Shown: positions 11,036 through 21,757 of the stretch, one piece after another
Layout: every line of letters begins with the position of its first letter
Numbering within the stretch: position 1 is the stretch's first letter
NCBI GenBank assembly: GCA_016648135.1
Contig: JADDOH010004261.1
Coordinates: forward strand, 186,001-250,000
Direction of reading: 5' to 3'
Source: Agrypnia vestita
Taxonomy: Eukaryota > Arthropoda > Insecta > Trichoptera > Phryganeidae
DNA: 64,000 nucleotides
Notes under the pieces: model-generated
Database searches by the model: none
What the model was told of the DNA's origin: nothing
The model's input: the letters and a program-made list of their open reading frames with translations, nothing else
Translations under genes and position numbers: made by a program

Positions 11036-11071
11036 AAGGGGACGTACTTATTCATGTACGCGTCAAGTTTC

Positions 11072-11755
11072 TATTTATTTATTTATTTTGTTTTGGGGAA
11101 AATTAACAGCAAAACAAGAATCTTAAAAATATGAAATAATAATTTTTACAATTATGCCAATTACAAATTTTCCACTGAATATAAAAATTTACTTTAATAG
11201 CGAGTGGAGAGGGTGGAAGGGAATGTGGGACGGGAGTAGTAGGGAAGATATAATGTACAAATTAGTTTGGGTGCGGTAGTGTAGATATTGTTTGTTTTAT
11301 GTTTCTTATTGTTGCGTTGAAAATGTCAATGTGGTGATAGTTTGTGTTAAATGAATTTGTGGATCTGTACATAAAGGAGTTTTGTTTTGAGTTGGTCTTA
11401 CAAAAGGGGAGATGAAAAGTAGGTGAATGTCTGTTATTGCGAGTTGGGATGTGGTAAGATATTCGTTGAAGAATTTCCGGACTATCAACTAGATTGTGTG
11501 TTATTTTGAATAGCATCACCGCGTCAGCTATGTTTCTTCGACGAGTTAGGGTCTGCATGTTAAAAAACTTCGCAGTCTTCATTGCTTATATGAGATCTAA
11601 ATGAACGGAGGTCTAGGCATCTTAGGAATCTGTTTTGGACGCTTTCAATTCTATTTTCGTGTACTGCATAACCTGGATTCCACACCTGAGATGTATATTC
11701 TAAAATACTACGAACGTATGAGAAATAAAGTGTCTTGAGGGTACTGATATTTTTG
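11072..11755 (-). pseudogene. 5'-truncated LINE (Jockey/CR1-like), C-terminus and 3' UTR
   Basis: On the minus strand the sequence at about 11750-11585 reads TLYFSYVRSILEYTSQVWNP, then ENRIESVQNRFLRCL, the typical LINE reverse transcriptase C-terminal region. After a stop near 11562 the frame continues at 11582-11262 with RRRNIADAVMLFKITHNLVD, SPEILQRISYH and a terminal NATIRNIKQT. The 3' UTR ends in an AAAT-type repeat at about 11072-11090. At least one in-frame stop and 5' truncation make it inactive. The catalytic YxDD core is absent. Confidence 0.8.
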
Positions 11756-11819
11756 AAATGTTTGCATGTGCTGTCTATGTCTATGAAAAAAAAGACGCGA
11801 AAAATCTATGTAAATATTT

Positions 11820-11975
11820 TTCCGAAGAAGGCCGCGTGCGGGTGACGTCGGATTTTTTGTCCGGCACGACGACGTGTGCGGCGGTGTTTTTGCGCGCGCA
11901 GTTTGGCGCGATCCAGCGCCGTGTGGGATTTTTTCCGTGCCGCCCGGCCCCGAGCGTTCCGCGCGTCACTCAATA
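11820..11975. other. GC-rich island
   Basis: This block is strongly GC-rich and CpG-rich (gcgcgcgcagtttggcgcga, ccgcccggccccgagcg) in AT-rich DNA. Open frames on both strands reflect composition. It could be regulatory DNA or part of an unrecognised element. Confidence 0.35.
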
Positions 11976-12195
11976 ATGACCATTGTCCGATTGTCTATTT
12001 GTTGCCTTCTGATGGTTTAATTTGACGGCTAATAGTCGCGTTTGTATCGCGTTCCTCGAGTCGGGAATCGCGAGATTGGGCCTGACGACGCGGATCGTCC
12101 CTTGACTGGGAGGGTTGTTTGTTGTCAGGGTTCTGCAAATCCAGAATTTTACTTCGAATCGTACCGAATCACTAAAAAAATATTTATTTATTTTG

Positions 12196-12485
12196 TACAG
12201 GGTAATTCAGAGCTAGTTGCAAAACTTTACAGGTTGATTCCTGCATTGATAATGAGTCGAAAATGTTCGAGCAACTATGACAAAGTTTGCACTTTTTTCT
12301 CAATATTTCTGACGTAGGTACTTTGTGATAATAGATAGATCAAATTTTTGTAAAAAAATAAGTCAGAAATATTGAAAATAATGCTTGACACTATCATGGT
12401 CATGATTGCTTGAACATTTTCCACTCATTATCAAGGTAGGAATCCACCTGTAAAGCTTTTTCTAATAACTATGAGACACCCTGTA
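12196..12485. mobile_element. FB1 foldback element, short copy
   Basis: It starts tacagggtaattcagagcta and ends with agacaccctgta. The arms share aatgagtcgaaaatgttcga with the other FB1 copies. The centre is deleted (290 bp against 542). Confidence 0.8.
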
Positions 12486-12634
12486 TAATATACTGTATTT
12501 TTGATGTTTATAGCATCATTAATTGTTGATATTGTGGTGCACCCTACTATTATAAAAAATAAACAGAAATAAAGTAGAGAAATCGTATGAAGTAGCGAGT
12601 TTTACAGATTGTTTTAAAATACAAATACGATAAT

Positions 12635-12703
12635 ATTTAATGTGTAGAAATATTATACAAATTATTTATTATTCGACTCAACTTATGTTTCTACACATTA
12701 AAT
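12635..12703. repeat. 16-bp perfect inverted repeat
   Basis: atttaatgtgtagaaa (12635-12650) and its reverse complement (12688-12703) flank a 37-base spacer, just before the LINE remnant. Confidence 0.8.
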
Positions 12704-12714
12704 AAGCTATATGT

Positions 12715-13117
12715 ATGTGTGGTAAATCCATGTATGATAGAGTAAATAATGAAAATATTAGGAATGAATATAAAGCTGATCTTAGCATAATACATAGAAT
12801 AAAAATAGGTTCGCTCAGGTGGCTTGGGCATGTTGAGCGAATGAATGAGGAAAGAATGGTAAGAAAGATATATGATGCAAGTGTTGACGGCGCCAGAAAG
12901 AGAGGGCGACCACGGAAGACGTGGCATGACCAGATTAACCAGATACTGGAAGATGGTCCTGTTAGAAGCCTGAACAACCGTCGAGCTTGCACGCGAAGAT
13001 GTATGAATGTAGACGAAGCGAAAGTTGTATGTCAGGACAGAAGAGTATGGCGCTCTATCCTCTCTTCCTACCCCCACGGGGAAACGGCGTGACGGTAAGT
13101 TAGTTAGTTAGTTAGTG
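12715..13117 (+). pseudogene. LINE (RTE-like) C-terminus with GTTA tail
   Basis: The frame 12715-13092 is open for 125 residues. It contains LRWLGHVERMNEERMVRKIY and KRGRPRKTWHDQINQILEDG, the conserved C-terminal signature of RTE/CR1-type reverse transcriptases, and ends SSYPHGETA. A short 3' end follows, with a (GTTA)n tail at 13097-13117. The reverse transcriptase catalytic core and endonuclease are missing, so this is a 5'-truncated insertion. A second copy of the same 3' end is at 27845-28010, also ending near a gttagt repeat. Confidence 0.85.
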
Positions 13118-13383
13118 TATACAAAAAAAATCTGTGCATCTCGCCAATTCGCAATTTTTTGATACTGCTCATTTCCAGCTGTCATTGCGCCGGAAACGCT
13201 GCTTTTTATCGAAAACTATTTGGTTGGCCCGGCTTCGCTCGGGACCATAATTCGGTAAGCATAGAACTGTATTGTCGTCTCTTTTTTGCTAATTTCGGCA
13301 CCTGTGATTGGATTGCCTTGCTGGACCGTCTTCGCTTTGCCAAAATATCGACAGATATTTTAGCGCACAATCATTACACTCTA

Positions 13384-14865
13384 GAGAGAACTTTCCAAAA
13401 CTTTCTAAAGCATTCCGAAATCTTATAGAACTTCCTGGAATCTTCTAGAACTTTCCCATTCCAGAACCTTCTAAAGCATTATAATTCTTTCTGGAACCTC
13501 TAGACCCACCGACGCACTCCCCCACTCAGTTTAAAACCTTATAGATCATTCTGATAGCTTGTAGAACTTTCTCCTTCCAGAACTTTTTAGAGCATTCTGG
13601 AACCTCTAGACCCACCGACGCACTCCCCCACTCAGTTTAAAACCTTATAGATCATTCTGATAGCTTGTAGAACTTTCTCCTTCTAGAACTTTTTAGAGCA
13701 TTCTCAAACCCTATAGAACTTTTCGGAACCTTTAAAACTCGCTGACACATTCTGAAACGCAGTTTGGAATCTTATAGAACTTTCTGAAACTTTCTCCATC
13801 CAGAACCTTCTAGAGCATTCTGGAACCTTCTCTTAATCTTCTGGAAACTTCTAGACTCACCGATGAACTCAGCCACTCGGTTTGGAACCTTATAAAACCT
13901 TTTTAAACTTTCTCCTTCCAGAACCTTCTAAAGCATTCGAGAACCTTAATGAACGTTCTGGAACCTTCTAAACTCACTGACATACTCCGGCATTCAGTTT
14001 GGAACCATATAGAACTTTTAGGAATCTTCTAGAATGATCTCTTTCCAGAAATTTTTAGAGCTTTACCGAACATTCTGGAACCTTCTCGACTCACAGACAC
14101 ACTCCGCCACACTGTTTGGAACGTTAGAGATCTTTCGGGAATCTTCTACAGCGTTCTCCTTCCAGAACATTCCAGAACTTAATTGAACGTTTTAGAACCT
14201 TCTAGGTTCACCGAGACACTCCGCCATTCAGTTTGGAACCTTATAGAATGTTCTTGAACTTTCTGCTTCCAGAAAATTGTAAAGCATTCGAAAACCTTTA
14301 TGAACGTTTTGGAACCTTCTAAACTCACTGACATACTCCGCCAGTCAGTTTGGAACCATATAGAACTTTTAGGAATCTTCTAGAACGATCTCTTTCCAGA
14401 AATTTTTAGAGCTTTACCGAACATTCTGGAACCTTCTAGACTCACAGACACACTCTGCCATACTGTTTGGAACGTTATAGAACTTTCGTGAATCTTTCAG
14501 AACGTTCTCCATCCAGAACATTCTTGAACTTTATCCAATAGTCTGGAATCTTATAGAATCACAGACACACTCCTCCACCAGAATTTTATAGACCTTTATC
14601 AAACGTTCTGGAACCTTCTCTCTTAGTTTGGAGCCTTATAGAATTTTCGGGTATCTTCTAGAACACTTCCCTTCCAGAACTTTCTAGAGCTTTACTGGAC
14701 ATTCTTAAACATTCTTGACTCACCGGCACACTTCGCCACTTAGTTTGGAACCTTATAGAACTTTTGGGGATTTTCTAGAACGTTCTCCTTCCAGAACTTT
14801 CTAGAGCGGATTTTTCCGGAACCTTCTAGATTTACCAACACATTCGGCAAGCCCATTCTGGAACA
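13384..14865. repeat. 117-bp satellite made of heat-shock-element-like pentamers
   Basis: The landmark cagtttggaacc (or variants) recurs at about 13527, 13633, 13760, 13878, 13995, 14112, 14229, 14346, 14463, 14625 and 14740. After an initial 106-bp pair the spacing is mostly 117. Units 351 bp apart (13995/14346 and 14112/14463) are far more alike than neighbours, a three-unit higher-order period. Each unit is packed with GAA and TTC triplets in alternating orientation two bases apart. By eye there are six exact TTCTAGAA, about ten TTCCAGAA and about nine TTCTGGAA sites. At 14419-14440 the order is GAA-TTC-GAA-TTC-GA with perfect spacing. That layout is the heat shock factor binding pattern; actual binding is inference. 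No frame is conserved between units. Confidence 0.9.
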
Positions 14866-16014
14866 ATCTGAAGTATTTGCGGCCTTCCCATGATAAAACA
14901 ATGTGCTAGAATGCACATTTTTGTCACCAACTCCCACCCACGCTCAGCCACCCCCACCAAACTCGCACATTTTCAATGGGACACCAAGGGCTATCCACCA
15001 CCATAACCACCAGGGGGTGGTAGTATCTGGTTGTGAAGAAAACTTGGCGGATAGAGAAACACGAGTTTCCTTGTATATATATATATATATATTGATTGAT
15101 TGATATATTGATTTTCTTTAAATTCGCTTTCGTTTTCGCTCATAATCAGCAAGCCGATTTGTATAGACTAGTTTGATTAATTTATCATCAACCAGTTTCT
15201 ATACTTCTGTAGTTTCTTGATAAAAATGGTATTACCGTAATGGTTAGTATAACCGTAATAGTATAACCGTGTGTCACAAGTAAGACTAAATAATGCTTCT
15301 TCGCTGGAAGATTTAAAATTTATTTATCCATAAAAAGAATACGAATAACATATTCTATGCAATGATGTATGATACATATAACTGAGACATGTATCTAACG
15401 CATTTTTCTTCTACACATTTTATAGAGTTCCTTCAAAGAATCGTAGTTCTTGATTCGATTACACTTAAATATGCTAAAACACGCCTAGAATTTTTTCAAG
15501 AATATTTTTTACAATGTTTTCATATCAGCTTTACAATGAGTCAAATAAGAAATACATAATTTAGCTGATCGGGACTTGTTTTTTTTTTCATTTAACCCAA
15601 TACATCGTGCCAAATTAATAATATTGAATAGAATTATCATCCCAACAACATTTTCACAAATGAGCATGAAAGATCAAAAAAGAGAAACAGATTTATTAAT
15701 AACAATTTCCTTTGTGTCCGTTGAAATGATTGCCCTTTATCGTATAATTATATTGCACGGCTAACAGGTAAGCCCATAAAAACAGGATCTGCCTTTTATA
15801 AAGTTTTTGATAAAATAATTTTATTTATTGTCTCGAAATATTTTTCTCACCTGAATAACTGCCGGGGAGGAAAAAAAGGTCAAACGAAATGGTGCATTTG
15901 GAGCCCGCTCATTTTTTGGTACCTTTTGTACGTCCGTATATTTTTTGTTGAAATCCTCGATTCTTGTCGTAGGTACTATAAAAAGATAAATATTTGAATA
16001 CGCGCTTACTGCGC
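14866..16014. other. Unassigned sequence
   Basis: A C-rich patch at about 14928-14970, then a (TA)n and (TTGA)n run at 15074-15112. The rest is AT-rich with no gene recognised. Confidence 0.35.
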
Positions 16015-16115
16015 GTCGGACAGTGGGCCCTGGGCGCCCGTGCCCAGAGGCCGGTTTCGCCGAGCCCGGGCGGCGGGGCTTGCGCCGTTCCGCGGGCGGG
16101 CGCGGACGGATCAAC
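16015..16115. other. GC-rich island
   Basis: About 100 bases of very GC-rich, CpG-rich sequence (gagcccgggcggcggggctt). Long frames here on both strands come from a lack of stops, not from any recognisable protein. Confidence 0.35.
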
Positions 16116-16325
16116 ATCGGCAGTAGACCGCATCAAATTGGGCATGCTAATGAAATAATTCTTCGAGTGACGTATCTCGTCTTCAGACACTGTGGTTCGC
16201 GCATCTCTCGCTGTACAGAGGGAACAAGTAGTTTTACACGTGAATATTTTTTTATACGTAGATATTTTACTTACGACCAATATACCTTCGGTATAGTCAG
16301 CCACTGACGAATCTGTTTCAGGCAT

Positions 16326-16767
16326 ACAGAGTGTCTGATAGCTAGTAGCGAAAACTTTGCAGGTCGATTCCTGCCTTACAATGAGTCGAAAATGTTCCAG
16401 CAACCTCGGTCTAATATCAATAGTTATGGAGTTACGCAATATCAAAGTTTGCATTTTTTTTCAATACGAGTATTTCTGACTTTTTTTTGGAAAAAAGTTG
16501 ACATATCATTACAATAACTTATATCGATTATGAAAAATTCACTCGCTTTAATACATGCTGAATATAGAGAATGAATTTTTCATAATCGATAGAAGTTACT
16601 GTAACTTTTTGTAAAAAATAATTCGGAAATATTGAAAAAAAAACTTTGATATTGCATATCTCCATAACTATTGCTGTTAGGTGATGGTTGCTTGAATATT
16701 TTCGATTCATTATCAAGGCAGGAATCCACCCGTAAATTTTTTTCTACTAGCTGTGAGATACCCAGTA
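16326..16767. mobile_element. FB1 foldback element
   Basis: A near-complete palindrome: the left arm has aatgagtcgaaaatgttcca, the right arm its counterpart, and the ends match the FB1 family. It has no coding capacity. Confidence 0.85.
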
Positions 16768-16784
16768 TAAATTTCGTCCTGTAG

Positions 16785-17195
16785 ATATATGGCTGGAAGA
16801 AGTATCACTAAAGGATAGGATTAAAAGATCACGCATTCGTGGTAGCCTGGGTCCCTGGGTGTCACGGACATAAACAGCAAGCTGGATGAATGACGTTGAG
16901 ATCGTATGGTATGGTGACGAAGTTGAGATGGTATGGGCACATAATACGGAGATCACCAGATCACACGGTGAAGCAGGCAATGTCTATGGAGCTACGTGGA
17001 CAATCATCCTGAGGGAAATCAAAGAACTCCTGCATGACTCAATGCTCCAAAATCCTGCAGAGAAACGGCCTGGATGAAAGCGACATCCAGAACCAAAGAA
17101 GATACAGCCTGAGAACGAGAAGAGCCGACCCCAATAGCCTACCTAGGCAATGAGTTAGGACAGTGCAAGGAAGAGGAAGAAGAATAGTAGATATG
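16785..17195 (+). pseudogene. LINE C-terminal fossil with frameshifts
   Basis: Across shifted frames the plus strand gives LEEVSLKDRIKRSRIRG, KLRWYGHIIRRSPDHTVKQA, then RNGLDESDIQNQRRYSLRTR and RADPN. These match the LRWYGHVxRR block and the last residues of RTE-like LINE reverse transcriptases. There are several frameshifts and an early stop. It abuts the FB1 copy on the left. Confidence 0.7.
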
Positions 17196-17290
17196 TATAT
17201 AGTTTTTTTTAGTTTAATTATTTTATGCGTAGAGATATGCATGAAATGAAGTATTAATTATTAATTAATCACACTTTAATAATAATAATG

Positions 17291-17345
17291 ACTCTGACGA
17301 CGCCTTTCATCAGCTGAAACTAGAAGAATAAAATAATGTTTGCTT
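17291..17345 (+). ncRNA. Hammerhead-like relic of a Penelope-type tail
   Basis: An exact CTGACGA core (17294-17300) is followed by a weak stem region (cgcctttcatcagct) and GAAAC (17316-17320), then an AT-rich tail resembling other Penelope ends. Stem II is degraded and stem I is not convincing. Confidence 0.35.
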
Positions 17346-17419
17346 AAAATTGAACTGTGCCTATATTTAATTATATTAATATAATAGATAACCACCATGA
17401 AATTTCAGAAAGGTTTAGA

Positions 17420-17590
17420 AATTATTACTATCAATATGTTAAATTTACATTAAATCAAAAACCAAAAAAAACCTGCACTTAGTGTACATATATCCGAAAG
17501 CATGCGTTATGTGTATTGTTGAATTACTTTTTAGCATGAAGCAGTCATATCAAATTGTCTCTTTCTAACATCGATAGCTTTCCACAAGAA
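17420..17590 (+). repeat. Repeat family X, diverged copy
   Basis: It contains caatatgttaaatttacatt and, further on, agcatgaagcagtca, matching the better copies at 46330 (tagcgtgaagcggtcaaata) and 56165. Its nature is unknown. Confidence 0.55.
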
Positions 17591-18429
17591 GTACATCCTT
17601 GAAGTGCCCGGACCAAAATATTGACCTGTATTCCTAAATGTAATTACATGTTCGATTTGTGAACCATGCTCCATTTCCTATATGGTTCCTAAATTGAAAT
17701 ATACCTACAGAAAAATATGTAGGGTATATTTCAGTTTCAAGAATAATGAAGCATTTCAAATTACAGATTAACTAATACTCGATACTCAATAAGTCATACT
17801 CATTATTATATTTCTCAAAAAATTTGAATTCATTCATAATTAATTTTTCGTTTAATTCCCTTCAGAGTACAGCGGATTCTATTTATCTATTTTTACACGA
17901 TTTTGATATAAAGCAGTGCAAGAAACAAAATTTTTTTTGAAAAACAAATTGGAAGAAAAAATATGCGAACAGTTTGTGTCCATTTTAGTTAACTGTGCCG
18001 GTGAAGTTAGTTCAATTTGAGGTACGTACATTTTTTTAATCGACTTTATTTGTAACTTTGAATATAAGAGGATAAACCACTTTGTGGATGTCTTGTAGTT
18101 CTATCACTGCGTATAATCCTACAGTTTCGCTAGTCGTTGAGTGGTATCAGTAGCTATAATCAAACTGAATTCAAGTTATACGTATCATATCAAGTTTTAT
18201 AAACTAATAACAAAAAAGCCAATACATTAAAGTAGTTTAAAACACATCACACAACGATGCATTTCCCCTTTTGGCACATCACCGCCACTTCAGCTTCTTC
18301 TACCTTGGCGTTTTTCAATTTCGGTCCCTATAAAGTCGTGGTTCTCTAGCCCACTGCTATTAGCCGGGACCCGAGCCGGGGGCCCATGTCACACCAATTT
18401 GTAATCCTAACTAATTGAGGCTTAAGGAT
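17591..18429. other. Unassigned AT-rich sequence
   Basis: No gene or repeat recognised. Confidence 0.3.
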
Positions 18430-18620
18430 TATTAAGTGACACACACACCAACAATGTAGGTGACCGCGGAGCGAGCGGTTGTTCATCTCGTGCGGCCGCG
18501 TGTGCGCCCGCTCTGGGTTGTGTGCCGCGCTCTTTGTGTCAAGGTTACGGCTTGACAGACTGACGACATCATAGTCTCGATGGCGCGGATGGGCTATTGC
18601 CGACGCGTTGGGACTTGCAG
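18430..18620. other. GC-raised block
   Basis: CpG-rich sequence (gtgaccgcggagcgagcggt, gtgcggccgcgtgtgcgccc) without a supported frame; possibly regulatory. Confidence 0.35.
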
Positions 18621-18733
18621 ATAAATCCATTGTTGATATTTGGCTAAGCATTTTAACTATTCCCACGCGGTGCTGAAAAAAAACGCGCGTCCCGGTGCTG
18701 AAAGCTTACTGTACGAGCGTAGGTCTTTCCATT

Positions 18734-18866
18734 TAAGAAAGACAATCGAACTAGTATGTGTAAGCCATGCGTACGACGCACATTGTTTCATTGTGTTGGT
18801 GTTTACGAGTACAAACACCAACAAATGAAACAATGTGCCTCGTACTAAGTCGACTGTCTTTCTTAA
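18734..18866. mobile_element. Small foldback element
   Basis: The inner arms, cacattgtttcattgtgttg and its inverse caacaaatgaaacaatgtg, surround a 7-base centre. The outer arms (aagaaagacaatcga and its inverse) match with gaps. There is no frame, so it is probably a MITE-like foldback. Confidence 0.8.
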
Positions 18867-19077
18867 AAAGAAACACCCATACATACAAACTTTTGCGAAT
18901 TTTAAGTCAGAATACGAATATTCTACATTCATTAGGTATTTATATCGATCATTAATATTGTCACGAGATGTTAATATCAGATAAAATTACGCACTATCGC
19001 AATATCTCGAACGGTCCATCTGGGATCGACTGGTCCATTCTTGTAAATGCTGGAAACATCCAGAAAGCGACATTACC

Positions 19078-19115
19078 TATAAAAAGAGATCGACCGACTA
19101 CTGCGCAACAGTGTG
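19078..19115 (+). promoter_or_regulatory. TATA box plus initiator candidate
   Basis: TATAAAAA at 19078-19085 and an ACAGTGTG initiator-like word about 31 bases downstream, in a modestly GC-raised patch. The spacing fits an arthropod core promoter, and retrotransposon LTRs often look like this, but I found no flanking repeat or gene to confirm it. Confidence 0.3.
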
Positions 19116-19737
19116 TGTCAGAAGTTGACAGCGGGTTATGCATAGAAAGCGCCGAGTGTTGCTAGCGCGTGTGTGATTGTATGGTGATAGTAAACCAAGA
19201 AATTACTTAGCGACAAATGGGAATTTTTATAGTGCGAACTTGAGCGATAACCACATCAAATTTTTGAACAACTTATGATTTATGAACTATCTTCTCTCCA
19301 ACACAAGTTTTTTCAGTTATTTATTGAAGAATCTAACATTATTTATTTACCTTATGTCGCAAGAAAGTCCATTATAGGCTATAAAAATTCGTTTCAAACA
19401 GAGTCCCTTTAAGTAAAAACTTCTTGTAATAAAGCGTGACTCACCAACTAAGATATTATATCTTTTAAGAATATGTATTTTGATCATTTTCATAATTGTT
19501 TTAAAATTTAAAAACTCGTAGTAATCTTTTAAACTAGTCAAACGTATTGGCAGCAGACGTGGCACCAGCTTGGTACCAATAAATTTACGTTGGTCACGAT
19601 TATGCCTGTGACGGCAATATTGACAGCAACATTGCGGCCAGTCGGAAATTCGTACAGCCCTTTCCCAGCGACGCCCACCAAAAAATTACCCAAAATTTAC
19701 TTAATTTTTTAGTTACCGTTCACAACTATGTTAAGTA
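19116..19737. other. Unassigned sequence
   Basis: A minus-strand frame at 19347-19565 has no family resemblance. No gene recognised. Confidence 0.25.
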
Positions 19738-20240
19738 AATTTTATTTTATTTTATTTTTTAATTTAAAGTCTATCGACAGGTCAGAGTGACCCAAATGGG
19801 TAGTCATTTAGGACAAGGTGATTGGTACAGTTACAATATACGATAATACATTAAAATAAAACATTAATACATTATACAATATAAGTATACTACAATAAGT
19901 GATTACAAGATGAACGAAGTTCACATTCTCCGCACGACATAATAGGCATGTAGGCTCCCAGGTCAACCAAGTCAGAAAATGTGTACCCGCGCTTTGTGGC
20001 TATAAAATTTTTGTTTATGTTGATTTCCGAAGAATCCGTCTTACACGCTCAAACTATTTTCGGTCAGGAGCGATATAATTTCTCTCTTAAACTGAGGTTG
20101 TGTCATGTGAAATATGTCGAATAATACGTTAAATAACAAATTATCCTTGCAGTCGAGCGAACTGAACGAAATTTTAGACGGTTGCTTGATAATAGCTAAA
20201 AGAAAAGTGCACAGAGCCATTTTGACTTAATGTAACATAG
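19738..20240 (-). mobile_element. A-tailed retroposed 3' end
   Basis: On the minus strand this ends in an AATAAAATAAAATAAAA-type tail (19738-19765). Just before it is a GGTCA/TGACC hairpin at about 19780-19795. The overall form matches a LINE or processed transcript end, and it carries a 59-codon open frame at its upstream side. The family is not identified. Confidence 0.45.
20041..20220 (-). CDS. Small open reading frame, 59 residues, unknown
   Basis: ATG at 20218-20220 and TAA at 20041-20043 enclose a frame beginning MALCTFLLAIIKQPSKISFS and including DNLLFNVLFDIFHMTQPQFK. A pyrimidine-rich CTTTTCTTTTAG inside it could instead be a splice acceptor, making this the end of a longer protein. 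It sits upstream of an A-rich tail on the same strand. No family is recognised, and it may be a chance frame or a LINE C-terminus. Confidence 0.25.
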   Translation of the reverse strand: MALCTFLLAIIKQPSKISFSSLDCKDNLLFNVLFDIFHMTQPQFKREIISLLTENSLSV

Positions 20241-20382
20241 GTAATCATAAAATAATGTAAGCTTGAATGAGGTCTGTGTTCTTGTCTTGTGTGCACTTGT
20301 CTAGTATGTCTCCATTTAAAACTGAATTTCAATTACGATTTAAAACATTTTAATCTTTACCGTGATGTGTTTTATAATAAAA

Positions 20383-20690
20383 CTAGCTGTAACCCGTCAA
20401 AAATGACGGAACATGGGTTCGTTTTTTTCTAAGCCCTAGTATATATATTTATACCTAATATCTTTTTGGTGATCCACGGAGAGGCGATCGTAGCAACACA
20501 CGTAGAGCGGCTGGTTCGGCTTTGCTGGCCCGGAATTCAAGCCCCATCTCCGGCCGTTTAATTTATTTTTTGGCTGTGAATTCAAACGAAATTACGGACG
20601 TTACACGAAGTTACGGGGACAGACAGATAGACGGGTAGACGGACGGACGGGCATATGGACAGACAGCGAAATTATTGTTTGATAACAATT
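20383..20690 (+). mobile_element. GACA-tailed retroposon (family R), long copy
   Basis: It starts actagctgtaacccgtcaaa and contains gaattcaagccccatctccg (B-box-like), then attacggacgttacacgaag, a GACAGA/GACGG tail and gaaattattgtttgata. This is the most complete copy of the family in the window. Confidence 0.75.
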
Positions 20691-21396
20691 TTCTTTCAGG
20701 ATAAATTTTTAAGGTTTAGTTTTTAACTTATATAATTGTTTATATCATAATTGTGATCACCAAAATTAACGATACTGTCACGAGTTAAAAGTTCTATTAT
20801 TAAAATTCTGGCTTATTAAAATAATTAATACACTCGTACATTATGGGTTGTTGATATCTCGAATATGATAATGAATATGATATCGGAAATGTAGTTTGGC
20901 TTGCCAATCTTTAATTTTGACCAACGAGAGATGGGATTCGAACAATTTAACTGAAAAATATCACTCAAGATAGTTAATAAAAAAAATAGAATAAAATTAG
21001 ATTTTATCCCGTATTATTAAAAACTTTAATATGCATCCATAGTTTTACGAGGAGATAGAATTATATTGTTTTCATTTATCTCCTGGTATTCATTAAGAAA
21101 GAACAGGTTATTCAAATTATTATTGTATTCTTGGTAATCAAATCACATTCAGAAATAAGGTTGTGTCATCGTGCCTGGTAAATTATGGAAATTAACTGGT
21201 TTCTTGAGTGCACTTTCAATTACCCAAATACGTTGGTTATATTTTTAGATGAATATCTAAAATATAAGAAATTAAACGTTTTTGTAATGCCTGAACAGAT
21301 TCCCAGTAATCGGTTTCTGGTGAAGCTATGTCATTTTTAGTGACAATTTTAGTATCATTTTTAATGTCTAACTATTAAAATGCACAGCAATAAGGG
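20691..21396. other. Unassigned AT-rich sequence
   Basis: No gene recognised. Confidence 0.3.
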
Positions 21397-21440
21397 AAAC
21401 AGCAGAGGTTGTCGACCAAAGTTGACAACCTCTGCTGTTT
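21397..21440. repeat. Perfect 17-bp hairpin with 10-base loop
   Basis: aaacagcagaggttgtc (21397-21413) is the exact reverse complement of 21424-21440. No other copy is seen in the window. The arms are shorter than usual for a microRNA precursor. Confidence 0.85.
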
Positions 21441-21757
21441 ACAACAAATTCAGACGATAACCAAGCTAAAGTGTGGTGACTGGTGACGTAGCGAGGCTTA
21501 CGGATGCCATAAATATGGACCTGGAGGATTCCGCAATGGTGTCCATGGCTGAACAGTAGAAGCAAGAATTTGTCAACATTACGTTGAGTTGACGACTTGA
21601 AGAGAAATGCTGGTCATGCACGAAAGAGTTTGAGGGAAGTTTGTACCTAATCAAATGTAGATACAAATTTGTTGATGAAAAAAAGAACAAAAATCCCAAT
21701 GAAATAAATTATTATATTTTTTAAATATATAATTTTATATTTATATACCTATATACA
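21441..21757. other. Unassigned sequence
   Basis: No gene or repeat recognised between the hairpin and the FB1 copy. Confidence 0.3.

Noticed and set aside
15909..16454. Minus-strand frame of 181 codons
   Set aside because: It crosses a GC island and an FB1 foldback arm; no family resemblance, open by composition.
19590..19690. Possible LTR retrotransposon primer-binding site (minus strand tggtgggcgtcgctggga)
   Set aside because: No tRNA complement could be recognised, and no paired LTRs or gag-pol sequence are present.
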